Source of the DNA: Rhizobium sp. RCAM05350
GTDB lineage: Bacteria > Pseudomonadota > Alphaproteobacteria > Rhizobiales > Rhizobiaceae
Direction: 5' to 3'
Assembly: GCA_024426085.1 (NCBI GenBank)
Contig: CP087975.1
Span: 513,300-577,299 of the forward strand
Length of the DNA: 64,000 nt
Part shown: positions 39,693-50,016 of the stretch, piece after piece
How positions within the stretch are numbered: position 1 is the first letter of the stretch
How the letters are laid out: each line of letters begins with the position of its first letter
Made by a program: the position numbers and the translations under genes
The notes under the pieces: model-generated
The model's input: the letters and a program-made list of their open reading frames with translations, nothing else
What the model was told of the DNA's origin: nothing
Database searches by the model: none

Positions 39693-40698
39693 TTATTTGC
39701 GAAGTGCGGCAAGTTCCGCCAGGATAGCATCCACGACGTCGGCGCCGATTTCGGCCTTGTGCTTGTCGTAAACAATCATTGATTTCTCGCGGATACGAGC
39801 CTGTTCTTCAGGCGACAGCGTGTTGACGGCGAGGCCGGCGTCCTTGATCTTCGCCAGTGATTTCTGGTTCAGATCCTGGATGACCTTGCGCTCTTCGTCA
39901 CGGCCAACCACGGCGCATTCACGCAGGGCTGCCTGTTCTTCCGGCGTGTAGGTATCGAAGATCGCCTTGGAAAACAGTAGCAGGAATGGCGTGTATGCGT
40001 GGTTCGTCTCGGTGATGTATTTCTGGACCTCATAGAACTTCGAAGTGTCGATCGTCACATAGGGATTTTCCTGGGCGTCGATCGCATTGGTTTCCAGAGC
40101 CGAGAAGACTTCACCGAATGCCATCGGCGTGGCGTTTGCGCCAAGGTTCTGGAAGGTGTCGAGGAAGATGTTGTTCTGCATGACGCGAACCTTCATCCCC
40201 AAGAAGTCTTCCCACTTGGTGACCGGACGAACGGAGTTCGACAGGTTGCAGGAACCCGTTTTCCCAATAGGCGAGATTGACGAGGCCGGCGGCGGCCAGC
40301 TTCTCGTTCATCATGTCGCCAAACTTGCCGTCAAGCACCTTATAGGCTTCCTGCGGCGTACCGAACAGGAAGGGCAGGTCGAAGACGCCGAGCGCCGGGA
40401 TAATGCCGACCAGCGGCGAGGACGAGGTGACAACGCCTTCCTGGACGCCCGAGCGCAGGGCCTGAGTTGCCTGAAGGTCACCGCCGAGCGCACCGCCCCA
40501 GAATGCTGTGATCTTCAGTTTGCCGCCGGACTTCTCGTCGAGGCACGCCTGCATGGCCTTGATGCCGTTGCCGACCGGGTGATCGGCATTGATGCCGTTC
40601 GAAATACGGATATTGCGGTCGTTGAATTCGGCGAAAGCCGGAACTGCGGCCGATAGGCCGAAGGCGATCGCGGTGGTGGCTAGAAGCAGTTTTCTCAT
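39693..40698 (-). pseudogene. dctP: TRAP transporter substrate-binding protein DctP (one frameshift)
   Basis: Start ATG 40698 with a signal peptide (MRKLLLATTAIAFGLSAAVPAFA). NIRISNGINADHPVGNGIKA and FDLPFLFGTPQEAYKVLDG are typical of DctP/TeaA-like proteins. A shift near 40230 leads to GMKVRVMQNNIFLDTFQNLGANATPMAF (by position), which includes the carboxylate-binding Arg. The C-terminus ends LAELAALRK. About 334 residues. It delivers a carboxylate to the DctQM membrane pair encoded just upstream. Confidence 0.87.
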
Positions 40699-40745
40699 AG
40701 TATCCTCCCTGGATGGTCAAGTGAGACAGTTGTCGCTACCGGCTG

Positions 40746-42025
40746 CTAATGCAGCCAGCGTGCAGGCACGAGCACGAGGTCCGGAAATAGGACCAAGAGA
40801 AAGAGCACGATGGTTTGCGCCAGCAGGAACGGCCAGACACCGGCGGTGACTTTGCCGAGCGGTATGCGTCCGACTCCACTGACGACATTGAGCACGACGC
40901 CAACCGGCGGTGTGATCAGGCCAATGCAATTGTTCATGATGAACATCACGCCGAAATAGACCGGGTCGATGCCTGCCTGCTTAATGATCGGCATCAAAAC
41001 TGGTGTCAAAATCAGGATGGTCGGCGTCAAGTCGAGCGCTGTGCCGACGATTAGCACCAGCACCATGATCACGAACATCAAAAGCATTGGGCGGTCGATC
41101 AACGGTTCGATATAGCCGGCGATTTCAGCCGGAATATTCGCCGCTGTAATCAGCCATGCCGAGACGAGAGCGGCGCAGACAAGGAACATGATGACTGACG
41201 TCGTCTTGGCAGCCTGCAAAATGACGCGCGGCAGATCTCTGGGCTTCAGTTCCCGGTAGATGACCATGCCGACAAACATGGCATAGGCAGCAGCGATCAC
41301 GGCCGCCTCGGTTGGTGTCATGATGCCGGCTTTAATACCGCCGAGGATGATCACTGGCATGCCCAGTGCCCAGAGGGCCCGGGGCGGTCGCCGTCATTCG
41401 CTCCGACATCGGCGCCTTGGGTAGCGGCTGGACGTTGTCTTTGCGAACAACGATCAGCCAGGCGACAACAAGGGATAGACCCATCATGATGCCGGGCACG
41501 ATACCGGCCATGAACAACTGAGTGATCGACACGTTTGCCGCGACACCGAAAACAATGAAAGCCATGGACGGCGGGATGACCGGGGCAATGATGCCGCCGG
41601 CTGCGATCAGGCCGCCAGCACGGGGCACGTTGTACCCGGCTTTTGCCATCATCGGCAGAAGAATGGCCGCAAGAGCTGCCGTATCGGCCGCAGCTGAACC
41701 GGAAATACTCGCCATGATAATGGCTGCCATAATGGCCACAATGCCGAGACCGCCACGGATATGGCCCACGCAGGCGATCGCGAAATCAATGATGCGGCGC
41801 GACAACCCGCCCGAGTTCATCAGTTCACCAGCGAGAATAAAGAAGGGTATCGCCAGAAGTGTAAAAGTGTCGGCGCCGGCAATCATGTTTTGCGCAATGA
41901 TCTGCGTGTTGAACATACCCATGAACCACATGAGGATGACGCCGCAGAACATCAGTGCAGAAGGCAACGGGTACGCCGATCGCCATCGCGCCCAGTAGCG
42001 ACCCGATAAAGACGAGAAGGGTCAT
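40746..42025 (-). pseudogene. dctM: TRAP transporter large permease DctM (two frameshifts)
   Basis: ATG at 42025 overlaps the dctQ stop (ATGA). MTLLVFIGSLLGAMAIGVPVAF begins the protein. A shift near 41960 leads to NTQIIAQNMIAGADTFTLLAIPFFILAGELM (by position) and IMASISGSAAADTAAL, the hallmark DctM segments. A second shift near 41385 leads to GIKAGIMTPTEAAVIAAAYA and ends PARWLH. About 425 residues, 11-12 helices. It uses the ion gradient to drive uptake of the acid bound by DctP. Confidence 0.87.
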
Positions 42026-42558
42026 CAGGTACGCTCCGCCAGCTGTTCGATGGTGAGGTTTTCACCCGCGAAGGCGGCGATCTCCTCATCCGTGACACGT
42101 CCAGTGAGCAAACGGATCAGGCGTTCAAGCGCAATGATCGCCATGCCAGCGCCCGTGAAAAGGCCTGTTCCGTACACCCAGATCATCGACATGCCGGTCA
42201 CTGGAGCCGCCATGCTGGCGTTGATCGGAAACTGTTTCCATGTTCCCCAGAAGAAGATGACCGAGCAAACGATAATCACGAGGTTCGCAAGGGTCATGCA
42301 GATGATGCGGCCCCGACGGGACAGGAACATCACAAGTGTTTCGATGCCGAGATGACCATGCTCATGAAACGCGACGACTGCACCGATGAAGGTCAGCCAG
42401 ACGAAGAAGTAGCGGGACAGCTCCTCGGACACATTCAAACCTGAATTGAAGCCGTAGCGCATGACGACGTTGACGAAGACCATGATCGCCATGCCGGACA
42501 GCAGGAGGATCAGCAGAAGCTCGAGGAAGCGGTAGAAGAGGTCTATTGCCTTTTGCAT
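42025..42558 (-). CDS. dctQ: TRAP transporter small permease DctQ
   Basis: 177 residues. Start ATG 42558 (MQKAIDLFYRFLELLLI) chosen over the longer frame to 42633, which overlaps the upstream gene. Four helices and the family block NVVMRYGFNSGLNVSEELSRY (split here by position 42-62), with FFVWLTFIGAVVAFHEHGHLG following. It overlaps dctM by ATGA. Forms the scaffold of the TRAP membrane complex. Confidence 0.88.
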   Translation of the reverse strand: MQKAIDLFYRFLELLLILLLSGMAIMVFVNVVMRYGFNSGLNVSEELSRYFFVWLTFIGAVVAFHEHGHLGIETLVMFLSRRGRIICMTLANLVIIVCSVIFFWGTWKQFPINASMAAPVTGMSMIWVYGTGLFTGAGMAIIALERLIRLLTGRVTDEEIAAFAGENLTIEQLAERT

Positions 42559-42566
42559 GGTGTGCC

Positions 42567-43736
42567 TCACGCCTTTTCCAGAAGACCGCGGCCGGCCAGG
42601 TTGCGAATGAGAGCGCCGACGCCGAATGTCCATTCCGGACAGGCATCGCTGCGCTCTACCCAGTTAACTAGGCGGCCGAGCTTGCTTGTCGATATTTCCA
42701 CACGATCGCCGACCTCATGGGTGAAGCCGAGGCCGGTGCCACGCCGGTCCTTGACGGGAGCAAACATGGTGCCGAGAAACAGCACCGCGCCATCCGGATA
42801 TTGATGGTTGCGGTTTCTCAGCTGCGAGGCAAGGTTCTCCGGCGAGCGGCTGATGGCTTCCATCGGACTTTCGCCCGTCATCTCGAAGCCGTCCTCGCCA
42901 TGCACCAGGAGCGAGACCCTGACGCGGCGCAGGTCTTCTATCGTGAAGGCGTCGTCGAACAGGCGGATGAAGGGGCCGATCGAGCAGGAAGCATTGTTGT
43001 CCTTGGCCTTGCCGAGCAGCAACGCCGAACGGCCTTCGACATCTCGCAGGTTCACGTCATTGCCCAGGCAAGCGCCGACGATCGTGCCGTCCGAGCGCAG
43101 CGCGAGGACCACTTCCGGCTCCGGATTGTTCCATTGGGAAATCGGATGGATACCGACAAGGGCGCCGCAACCGACCGACGACATCGGTTGTGATTTGGTG
43201 AAGATTTCAGCATCGGGGCCGATTCCGACTTCCAGATATTGTGACCAGAGGCCCATGTCCTGCAGCAGGCTCTTGACCTTGGACGCCTGTTCCGAACCGG
43301 CGACCAGACCGCGAAGGCTGTCGCCAAGAACAGGCGCGAGCCTGGTGCGAATATCTTGAGCGCGGAGCGGATCGCCTTTGGCCTGCTCTTCGATGACGCG
43401 TTCCAGCATACTGTCGGCAAAGGTCACGCCGGCGGCCTTGATGGCCTGCAGGTCGATCGGAGCCAGAACCATGCCGTTTTCGCCGGACAGGAAGGCGTCG
43501 AGGGCGCCGAGGTCCGTCAGGCCCGATACGTTGCGCAGGAGATCGACGAGGTTTTCCGTTTCGAGAAGGGCCGACATGGTGCTGGCAATGACCGTCAGGT
43601 CAAGAACGCGACCACCCGAGATCATCACCGGGCACGGGCCAGCGTTTGCATTCGACCAGACGCGTCCGACCAGAAAAGCATCCGCGGCGTCATCCGGCAA
43701 GATGGACTCTGCGCGCAATACACGTTCGGAATTCAA
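42567..43736 (-). CDS. Fumarylacetoacetate hydrolase-family enzyme, sugar-acid type
   Basis: The frame opens at a GTG (43751), but GGGAGG lies inside that extension, so I take TTG 43736 (LNSERVLRAES) as start; ~389 residues. The FAH fold is C-terminal, with FTKSQPMSSVGCGALVGIHP, NNPEPEVVLALRSDGTIVGA (metal-ligand Glu) and GNDVNLRDVEGRSALLLGKAKDN (by position). The length and the neighbours (IlvD/Edd dehydratase, GlcD oxidase, TRAP) resemble enzymes such as 2-keto-3-deoxy-pentonate dehydratase, which yields 2-oxoglutarate semialdehyde. Hydrolase or lyase action on another keto acid is equally possible. First gene of the operon with dctQMP. Confidence 0.82.
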   Translation of the reverse strand: MNSERVLRAESILPDDAADAFLVGRVWSNANAGPCPVMISGGRVLDLTVIASTMSALLETENLVDLLRNVSGLTDLGALDAFLSGENGMVLAPIDLQAIKAAGVTFADSMLERVIEEQAKGDPLRAQDIRTRLAPVLGDSLRGLVAGSEQASKVKSLLQDMGLWSQYLEVGIGPDAEIFTKSQPMSSVGCGALVGIHPISQWNNPEPEVVLALRSDGTIVGACLGNDVNLRDVEGRSALLLGKAKDNNASCSIGPFIRLFDDAFTIEDLRRVRVSLLVHGEDGFEMTGESPMEAISRSPENLASQLRNRNHQYPDGAVLFLGTMFAPVKDRRGTGLGFTHEVGDRVEISTSKLGRLVNWVERSDACPEWTFGVGALIRNLAGRGLLEKA

Positions 43737-43788
43737 ATATAATCCTCCCACTATCCGGCCAGCATGCCCTCCAGCATAACTTGCCTTA

Positions 43789-43807
43789 TTGTCAGGATGT
43801 CTGACAA
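43789..43807. promoter_or_regulatory. Candidate GntR operator upstream of FAH-TRAP operon
   Basis: TTGTCAG-GATGT-CTGACAA, perfect 7-base arms. The right half contains TGTCTGACAA, close to the TTGTCTGACAA box of FCD-type GntR repressors. It lies 53 bases upstream of the TTG start at 43736 and downstream of the GntR gene itself. Confidence 0.6.
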
Positions 43808-43910
43808 CGCTCCAACTGCATTTTTAGTGTGACTTATTCCGCCTGTCCAGAGCCCAAGTTACAAAGCCGCGAAAAACCTGCCGGTGGCTGCCATGGCCGA
43901 TCAGCCGGCG

Positions 43911-44626
43911 TCAGAATATTTCGAGCGTCAAGTCCAGCCTGCCCGCGGCCCCCATGATGTGGTTGCGCATTGCAGGCGCGGGCCTTCAAGGGATCCCGTG
44001 TCGCCACCGCGTCACGGATGGCAACATGTTCGGCAATCGTGATCTCGACGATTTCCTCAAGGAGGGCGGCGGCGCGCTGCATTGATGGCAAGGCTGATGC
44101 GCTCGGCGATGAAGCCGATGAACAGCGGATAATACTCGTTGTGGGTAGCGGTCGCCAGGGCCCGGTGAAAGACGAGATCGGCAACAATCCCCTGATCGGT
44201 CCATTTCTCTGCACCCGTCATCTGGGCCAGCGAGTCATCCAGCCTTTTCAGATCGGCATCGTCATGATGGATGGCGGCAAGACCGGCGGCCTCGATCTCC
44301 AGCGGCATGCGGAGTTGGAAAAGGCTGCGAAAGCTCTCACGGTCGTGGAGATCGGTCTGCTCGATCCGAATGGCGCCCCGCCCCAGAGCCTCCGTCACAA
44401 AGGCGCCGACGCCTTGGCGGGTCTCGACAAGACCCTCATTGCGCAATTGAGCGATCGCCTCGCGCACCACGGAGCGGCTGACGCCGAAGGTTTTGGCCAG
44501 AATATGCTCGGTCGGCAGCTTCTCGCCGGCCGTAATCCGACCTTCGGCAATTTCCTTGCCTATATGGCCGGCGATGCGCGCCGGCAGATGCTCGATCTGT
44601 CTGATCTGGCTGAAGTCCGCCGTCAT
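43911..44626 (-). pseudogene. GntR-family regulator with FCD domain (two frameshifts)
   Basis: Start ATG 44626. HTH with ITAGEKLPTEHILAKTFGVS and RSVVREAIAQLRNEGLVETRQGVGAFV (by position). FCD domain with VADLVFHRALATATHNEYY, then after a shift near 44080 RAAALLEEIVEITIAEHVAI. After another near 43980 it ends MRNHIMGAAGRLDLTLEIF, the regular C-terminal histidine region. About 237 residues. It lies between the GlcD-type oxidase gene and the FAH-TRAP operon; operator-like dyads occur at both ends of this block. Confidence 0.83.
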
Positions 44627-44660
44627 GCTCTTTTCCGCCCCCTGATAATGCCAGACTATT

Positions 44661-46107
44661 CTACGATATGCCGGGGAAATTCAATTGGCAGCCTGGGTTC
44701 ATCACCATGGATGGATCGATGGCCTGCTTCAGAGCGGTTAGCACTGCGCGCCGCGAAGGATCCAGCCGTTCTTCGGAAATCGCCACGCTTCAGGCGGCCG
44801 ATGCCGTGCTCGGCGCTGATGCTACCGTTGTACCCGTCCAAGATCCGGTTCACGACCGTCTTGGCCTTGTAGATCTTGGCAGCTGCCTCGTCCGACGGAC
44901 TGCCGGACGGCGGCAAAACATTCAGATGCACATTGCCGTCACCAACATGTCCATAGGACACGCTGATACAGTCCGGAAGCGCCTCCGACACCGCCTGTTC
45001 GGCGTCGCGCACGAAATCGGCAAGACGATAGAGCGGCACGGAAATGTCGGTACGCATATGCGGGCCGCGCTTGGCCTGCCCCTCGTTCATGCCTTCACGG
45101 AAAAGCCAGAGGTTGCGGGCCTGGGCCTGCGAGGCGGCGATCACGCCGTCGACCACAAGACCGTCTTCCATGACGCTGCCGAGGAAGCGCTCCATCAGGT
45201 CGGCGATATCGACGAGGCCGGAGCCGGAAATCTCCATCAGCACATAGGCCGGATAATCGCCGGCAATCGGCATCGGGAGATCCGGGATCGCTTCCCTTGC
45301 CAGGACGAAGGCCAGCGGCGGCATGAATTCGAAGGCCGACATCAGGTCGCAGCAATCGCGCCGGGCGCGTCGATAGAGCTTGATGGCATCGTCGAGAGAG
45401 TTCAGCCCGAGCAGAGCGGTTGCCACTTGATCCGGGAAGGGCATCAGCTTGATCGACACGGCAGTGATGATGCCGAGAGTGCCTTCGGCACCGATGAAGA
45501 GCTGCTTCAGATCGATGCCGCGATTGTCCTTGCGCAGGGTCGACAGACCATTGAAGATCGTGCCGTCGGGCAGCACCACTTCCAGGCCCAGCACCAGTTC
45601 GCGGGTCATGCCATAACGCAGCACGTTGATGCCGCCCGCATTGGTCGAAACATTGCCACCAATGTGGCAGGAGCCCTGGGCGCCGAGCGCCAGCGGGAAA
45701 TACATGTCCTTTTCGGCGATCCGGTCCTTTAGCTCCGACAGGATGCAGCCGGCTTCGACCACCGCCGAAAAGTCGTCGGCGTCGATATTGCGGATGGCGT
45801 TCATGCGCTCGAGGCTCAGAACCACCTGGCTTCCCGGCCGATCCGGAATGCTGCCCAGCACCAATCCGGTATTCCCACCCTGAGGAACGATCGAAAGACC
45901 GAGCTCACGACAGACACGAACGGCAGCGGCAACATCGTCGGTCGAGCGCGGGCGCAGCACCGCGACGGCGCTGCTGGTCACATCGCCGTGCCAGTCCCGA
46001 CAGAAGCGCAGCATCTCCTCGGTATCCGTCAGCACCATGTCGTTCGTCAATGCCGCGCGCAGGGATGCCTGCAGAGCCACTGATGTGCACATGACGTCCG
46101 CCCTCAT
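44661..46107 (-). pseudogene. FAD-binding oxidase, GlcD/D-2-hydroxyacid dehydrogenase type (C-terminal frameshift)
   Basis: FAD_binding_4 domain with VPQGGNTGLVLGSIP and LGAQGSCHIGGNVSTNAGG. The FAD-oxidase C domain has MRTDISVPLYRLADF, VSYGHVGDGNVHLNVLP and SISAEHGIGRLKR. A shift near 44795 gives a scrambled tail; the corrected frame reads AISEERLDPSRRAVLTALKQ and ends MVMNPGCQLNFPGIS at 44661. About 480 residues. It oxidises a D-2-hydroxy acid (glycolate, D-lactate, 2-hydroxyglutarate or a sugar acid), passing electrons to the respiratory chain. Confidence 0.87.
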
Positions 46108-46215
46108 GTCTTACCTTTTTTCCCAGACTGCCGCTTCGAGACCACCTGCCCCCTTTTAAAGGGTCAGAGATTTTTTCGTCGGCGTGCCAAATATTCTATT
46201 TTCAAGCGGATCATA

Positions 46216-46236
46216 TAAGGTTATCAGACAACCTTA
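46216..46236. promoter_or_regulatory. Candidate GntR operator in divergent promoter
   Basis: TAAGGTT-ATCAGAC-AACCTTA, perfect 7-base arms, with core TTATCAGACAA one base from the FCD-type GntR box. It lies in the 46108-46314 interval between the GlcD-type gene (minus) and denD (plus), which otherwise shows no gene. Confidence 0.6.
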
Positions 46237-46314
46237 CAATAGAAATTTGTCCGCCTTTCGTTGAGGTGTTTCTACGAAGTTTCAGGGCGGTCGAATCCAG
46301 GGAGGAGAGACCTG

Positions 46315-47297
46315 ATGCATATCCTGATCATCGGCGCGGCCGGCATGGTTGGCCGCAAACTCGCGGCCAAGCTGACCGCGGACAGCCAGCTGGCAGGCAA
46401 ACCGATCACCGAGATGACTTTGGTGGATGTCGTAGCCCCGGAGGCCCCTGAGGGCTTTGCCGGTAAGGTCAATGTCAAGGAGGCCGATCTATCTGCGCCG
46501 GGCGAAGCCGAATCGCTGGTTGCGGCTCGGCCCGACGTGATCTTCCATCTGGCGGCGATCGTCTCGGGCGAGGCAGAGCTTGACTTCGAAAAAGGCTACC
46601 GGATCAATCTCGACGGCACACGCTATCTGTTCGACGCCATTCGCCTTGCCCATGGTGTGGACGGCTACAAACCGCGCGTCGTCTTCACGTCGTCGATCGC
46701 CGTCGTCGGTGCGCCGCTGCCCTTTCCGATCCCGGACGACTATCATACGACGCCGCTAACCAGCTACGGCACCCAGAAGGCGATCTGCGAACTGCTTCTT
46801 TCCGACTATAGCCGCCGCGGCTTCTTCGACGGCATTGCCATCCGGCTGCCGACGATCTGCATTCGTCCCGGAAAGCCGAACAAGGCAGCGTCCGGCTTCT
46901 TCTCCAATATCCTGCGCGAGCCGCTGGTTGGCAAGGAAGCCATTTTGCCGGTAGCCGAAGACGTTCGCCACTGGCACACCTCGCCGCGCTCGGCCGTCGG
47001 CTTCCTCATTCATGGGGCAACTATCGATTTGGAGAAGGTCGGACCACGCCGGGCTCTCTCCATGCCGGGCCTCAGCGCCACGGTAGGCGAGCAGATCGAG
47101 GCGCTGCGCCGCGCGGCCGGCGACAAGGCGGTCGCATTGATCCGCCGTGAGCCGGACGAGATAATCATCAAGATGGTCGCCGGTTGGGCTCCCGGTTTCG
47201 AGGCCACGCGCGGAAAGCGCTTGGCTTTACTGCCGAAACCTCCTTTGATGAGATCATTCGCGTGCATATCGAGGATGAACTGGGAGGAGAACTTTGA
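46315..47297 (+). pseudogene. denD: D-erythronate dehydrogenase-like SDR (C-terminal frameshift)
   Basis: ATG 46315 with GGGAGGAGAG upstream. Rossmann motif IGAAGMVGRKLAAKL, VDVVAPEAP after beta-2, FHLAAIVSGEAE, SSIAVVGAPLPFPIPDDYHT and the catalytic YGTQKAICE. This pattern matches DenD-type NAD-dependent epimerase/dehydratases. A one-base shift near 47215 hides the usual tail; the other frame ends TSFDEIIRVHIEDELGGEL at TGA 47297. DenD oxidises D-erythronate to 2-oxo-tetronate. The typical OtnC/OtnI partners are absent here, so a related C4-C6 acid is possible. Confidence 0.8.
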
Positions 47298-48211
47298 GCG
47301 AAACAGGTCTGGAGCAAGGGCGACCGCGTAAGATCGCCTTTCTCGGAACAGGGCTGATGGGTGCCCCGATGGTCCGGCGGCTACTCGCCGCCGATCATCA
47401 GGTCACAGTCTGGAATCGCGATCTCTCCAAGGCCGAAGTTCTGCTTTCGGATGGTGCGGTGGTTGCTCACACAGCTGCTGCGGCGGCCAAGGGTTGCGAC
47501 ATCGTCTTCACCATGCTGAGCGATGGCAAGGCCGTCGACGCGGTGCTGTTTGACGCTGGCGTGGCCGAGGTTTTGGTCGAAGGTACCATTGTGGTCGACA
47601 GCAGCTCGATCTCGCCGCCAATTGCCAAGGACCATTCGGCCCGCCTGAAAGTGCTCGGCATGGCGCATGTCGATGCGCCGGTCTCCGGTGGCGTGGTCGG
47701 CGCGCAGGCGGGAACGCTGGCCATCATGGCCGGCGGCGACGCGGATGTGATCGATGGGCTCGCCGATGTGTTTGCAGCCCTTGGCCGGGTGACCCATGTC
47801 GGACCATCCGGTGCCGGACAGATCTGCAAGCTGGCCAACCAGCAGATCGTTGCCATCACCATCGGTGCTGTTGCTGAAGCGATGATGCTGGCCGAAGCCG
47901 GCGGGGCGTCGCGCGAAAAATTCCGCGAGGCCATCCGCGGCGGTTTTGCCGAGAGCCGGATCCTGGAATTGCACGGTGCACGCATGGTGACGCGCAATTT
48001 CGTGCCGGGCGGGCCGTCGAAATTCCAGCTGAAAGATCTCGACGCGGTGAAGGCCATGGCCGATCTGTTTTCACTGGACCTACCTTTGACCGAGCAGGTG
48101 CGCCGAGAGTTTTGCGACTTCGTGGCGGCCGGCGGCGGCGACACGGACCACAGCGGCTTGCTGCTGCATCTGGAAGCGATGAATGCCGCCGAGAGTGACG
48201 GAGGGAAATAA
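47294..48211 (+). CDS. NAD(P)-dependent reductase, 3-hydroxyisobutyrate dehydrogenase family
   Basis: TTG start 47294 overlapping the denD stop, with GGGAGGAGA 5-13 bases upstream. 305 residues. Rossmann motif IAFLGTGLMGAPM, substrate motif DAPVSGGVVGAQAG, and the catalytic Lys in GAGQICKLANQ. Family members reduce tartronate semialdehyde or oxidise L-threonate/D-glycerate-type acids. It sits between a DenD-like dehydrogenase and an IlvD/Edd dehydratase, hence a sugar-acid pathway. Intact. Confidence 0.88.
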   Translation: MSETGLEQGRPRKIAFLGTGLMGAPMVRRLLAADHQVTVWNRDLSKAEVLLSDGAVVAHTAAAAAKGCDIVFTMLSDGKAVDAVLFDAGVAEVLVEGTIVVDSSSISPPIAKDHSARLKVLGMAHVDAPVSGGVVGAQAGTLAIMAGGDADVIDGLADVFAALGRVTHVGPSGAGQICKLANQQIVAITIGAVAEAMMLAEAGGASREKFREAIRGGFAESRILELHGARMVTRNFVPGGPSKFQLKDLDAVKAMADLFSLDLPLTEQVRREFCDFVAAGGGDTDHSGLLLHLEAMNAAESDGGK

Positions 48212-49996
48212 TGGCTGAGGATAATAACGGTGGGCGTCGTCTGCGTTCGCAGGACTGGTTCGACAATCCCGAGCATCTGGACATGACGGCGCTCTATCTC
48301 GAGCGATTCATGAATTACGGCACGACGCCGGAAGAGCTGCGCTCCGGCAAACCGATCATCGGGATTGCTCAAAGCGGCAGCGATATCAATCCCTGCAACC
48401 GTCACCATATCGAGCTTGCCAAGCGCATCCGCGACGGCATTCGCGATGCCGGCGGCATCCCGATCGAGTTCCCTACACATCCGCTGTTCGAAAACTGCAA
48501 GCGACCGACCGCGGCACTCGACCGCAACCTCGCCTATCTCGGTCTGGTCGAAATTCTCTACGGTTATCCGCTGGACGGTGTCGTGCTGACCACCGGTTGC
48601 GACAAAACCACCCCCTCGGCGCTGATGGCTGCCTCGACCGTCGATATTCCGGCAATCGTCTTTTCCGGCGGCCCGATGCTCGACGGTTGGCATGATGGCG
48701 ATCTGGTCGGATCCGGCACGGTCATCTGGCAGGCGCGGCGCAAATATGCGGCAGGGGAAATCACGCCGGAGGAATTCCTGCAGTCGGCGCTCGATTCCGC
48801 ACCGTCGATCGGCCATTGCAACACCATGGGCACCGCCTCGACGATGAATGCCATGGCGGAGGCGCTCGGCATGTCACTGACCGGCTGCGCCGCCATCCCG
48901 GCCGCCTATCGCGAACGGGGCCAGATGGCCTATCGCACCGGGCGGCGGGCAGTCGAACTGGTACTGCAGAATATCAAACCGTCGGATATCCTGACGCGGG
49001 AGGCTTTTCTCAACGCGATCCGAGTGAATTCAGCGATCGGTGGTTCGACCAATGCGCAGCCGCATCTCACTGCAATGGCCAAGCATGCCGGAGTCGAATT
49101 GCATCTCCACGACTGGCAGACGCATGGCTTTGACATTCCGCTGCTGGCCAATGTGCAGCCGGCAGGTGCTTATCTCGGCGAGCGGTTCCACCGGGCTGGC
49201 GGCGTTCCTGCCATCATGTGGGAACTGCTGCAGGTCGGCAAACTGGAGGGCGGCTGTCCGACGGTGACTGGCAAGTCCATGGCGGAAAATCTGGAAGGCC
49301 GGGAAGCAACTGACCGCGAGGTTATCCTGCCTTTTGACGCGCCGCTGAAGGAACGTGCCGGTTTCCTGGTGCTGAAGGGTAATCTGTTCGACTTCGCTAT
49401 CATGAAGATGAGCGTCGTCTCGGCCGGTTTCCGTGAACGCTATCTGAGCGAGCCTGGCAAGGAAGGCGTGTTCGACGGTAAGGCGGTGGTGTTCGATGGC
49501 TCCGAGGATTATCACAAACGTATCAATGACCCGGCACTGGATATTGACGAGCGCACGATCCTGGTAATCCGCGGCGCCGGTCCCGCTCGGCTGGCCGGGA
49601 TCGGCCGAAGTGGTCAACATGCAGCCGCCGGATCACCTGATCAAGAAGGGCATCCTCAGCTTGCCGACGATCGGCGACGGACGCCAGTCGGGCACTGCCG
49701 ACAGCCCGTCGATCCTCAACGCTTCGCCGGAGAGTGCGGCCGGTGGCGGCCTTGCTTATATACGCAGCGGTGACATCATCCGCATCGATTTCAACAATGG
49801 CCGTTGTGACATGCTGGTCGAGCCAGAGGAAATCGAACGGCGTAAAGCAGACGGCATTCCCGCCGTTCCTGCGGATGCCACGCCATGGCAGATGTTGTAC
49901 CGCCGCACCGTGACGCAACTATCCGATGGTGCTGTCATCGAAGGCGCCCCGGAATTTCGTAAACTTGCTGAAAAGCTGCCACGGCACAACCACTGA
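48211..49996 (+). pseudogene. IlvD/Edd-family sugar-acid dehydratase (one frameshift)
   Basis: ATG 48211, overlapping the previous TAA by one base. Iron-sulfur cysteines are visible in SGSDINPCNRHH, LTTGCDKTTPS and IGHCNTMGTASTMN. Further blocks are NSAIGGSTNAQPHL and GGCPTVTGKSM. A shift near 49600 leads to AEVVNMQPPDHLIKKGI and LPTIGDGRQSGTADSPSIL (Ser general base region), ending KLPRHNH. About 594 residues, the length of pentonate dehydratases (D-xylonate/L-arabinonate) rather than biosynthetic IlvD. It would yield a 2-keto-3-deoxy acid, a fit for the FAH-family enzyme at 42567-43736. Confidence 0.87.
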
Positions 49997-50016
49997 GGTG
50001 GTGAAGTGGTGCGACT

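Noticed and set aside
42558..42633. Upstream extension of dctQ to 42633
   Set aside because: The extra residues overlap the preceding FAH-family gene and lack similarity to DctQ N-termini; the ATG at 42558 gives the normal length.
43737..43751. GTG start for the FAH-family gene
   Set aside because: The GGGAGG ribosome site would lie inside the coding sequence; the TTG at 43736 is correctly spaced.
47467..48816. 449-residue open frame on the minus strand
   Set aside because: Antisense to the HIBADH-family and IlvD/Edd genes, which have clear motifs and start signals; the shadow has none.
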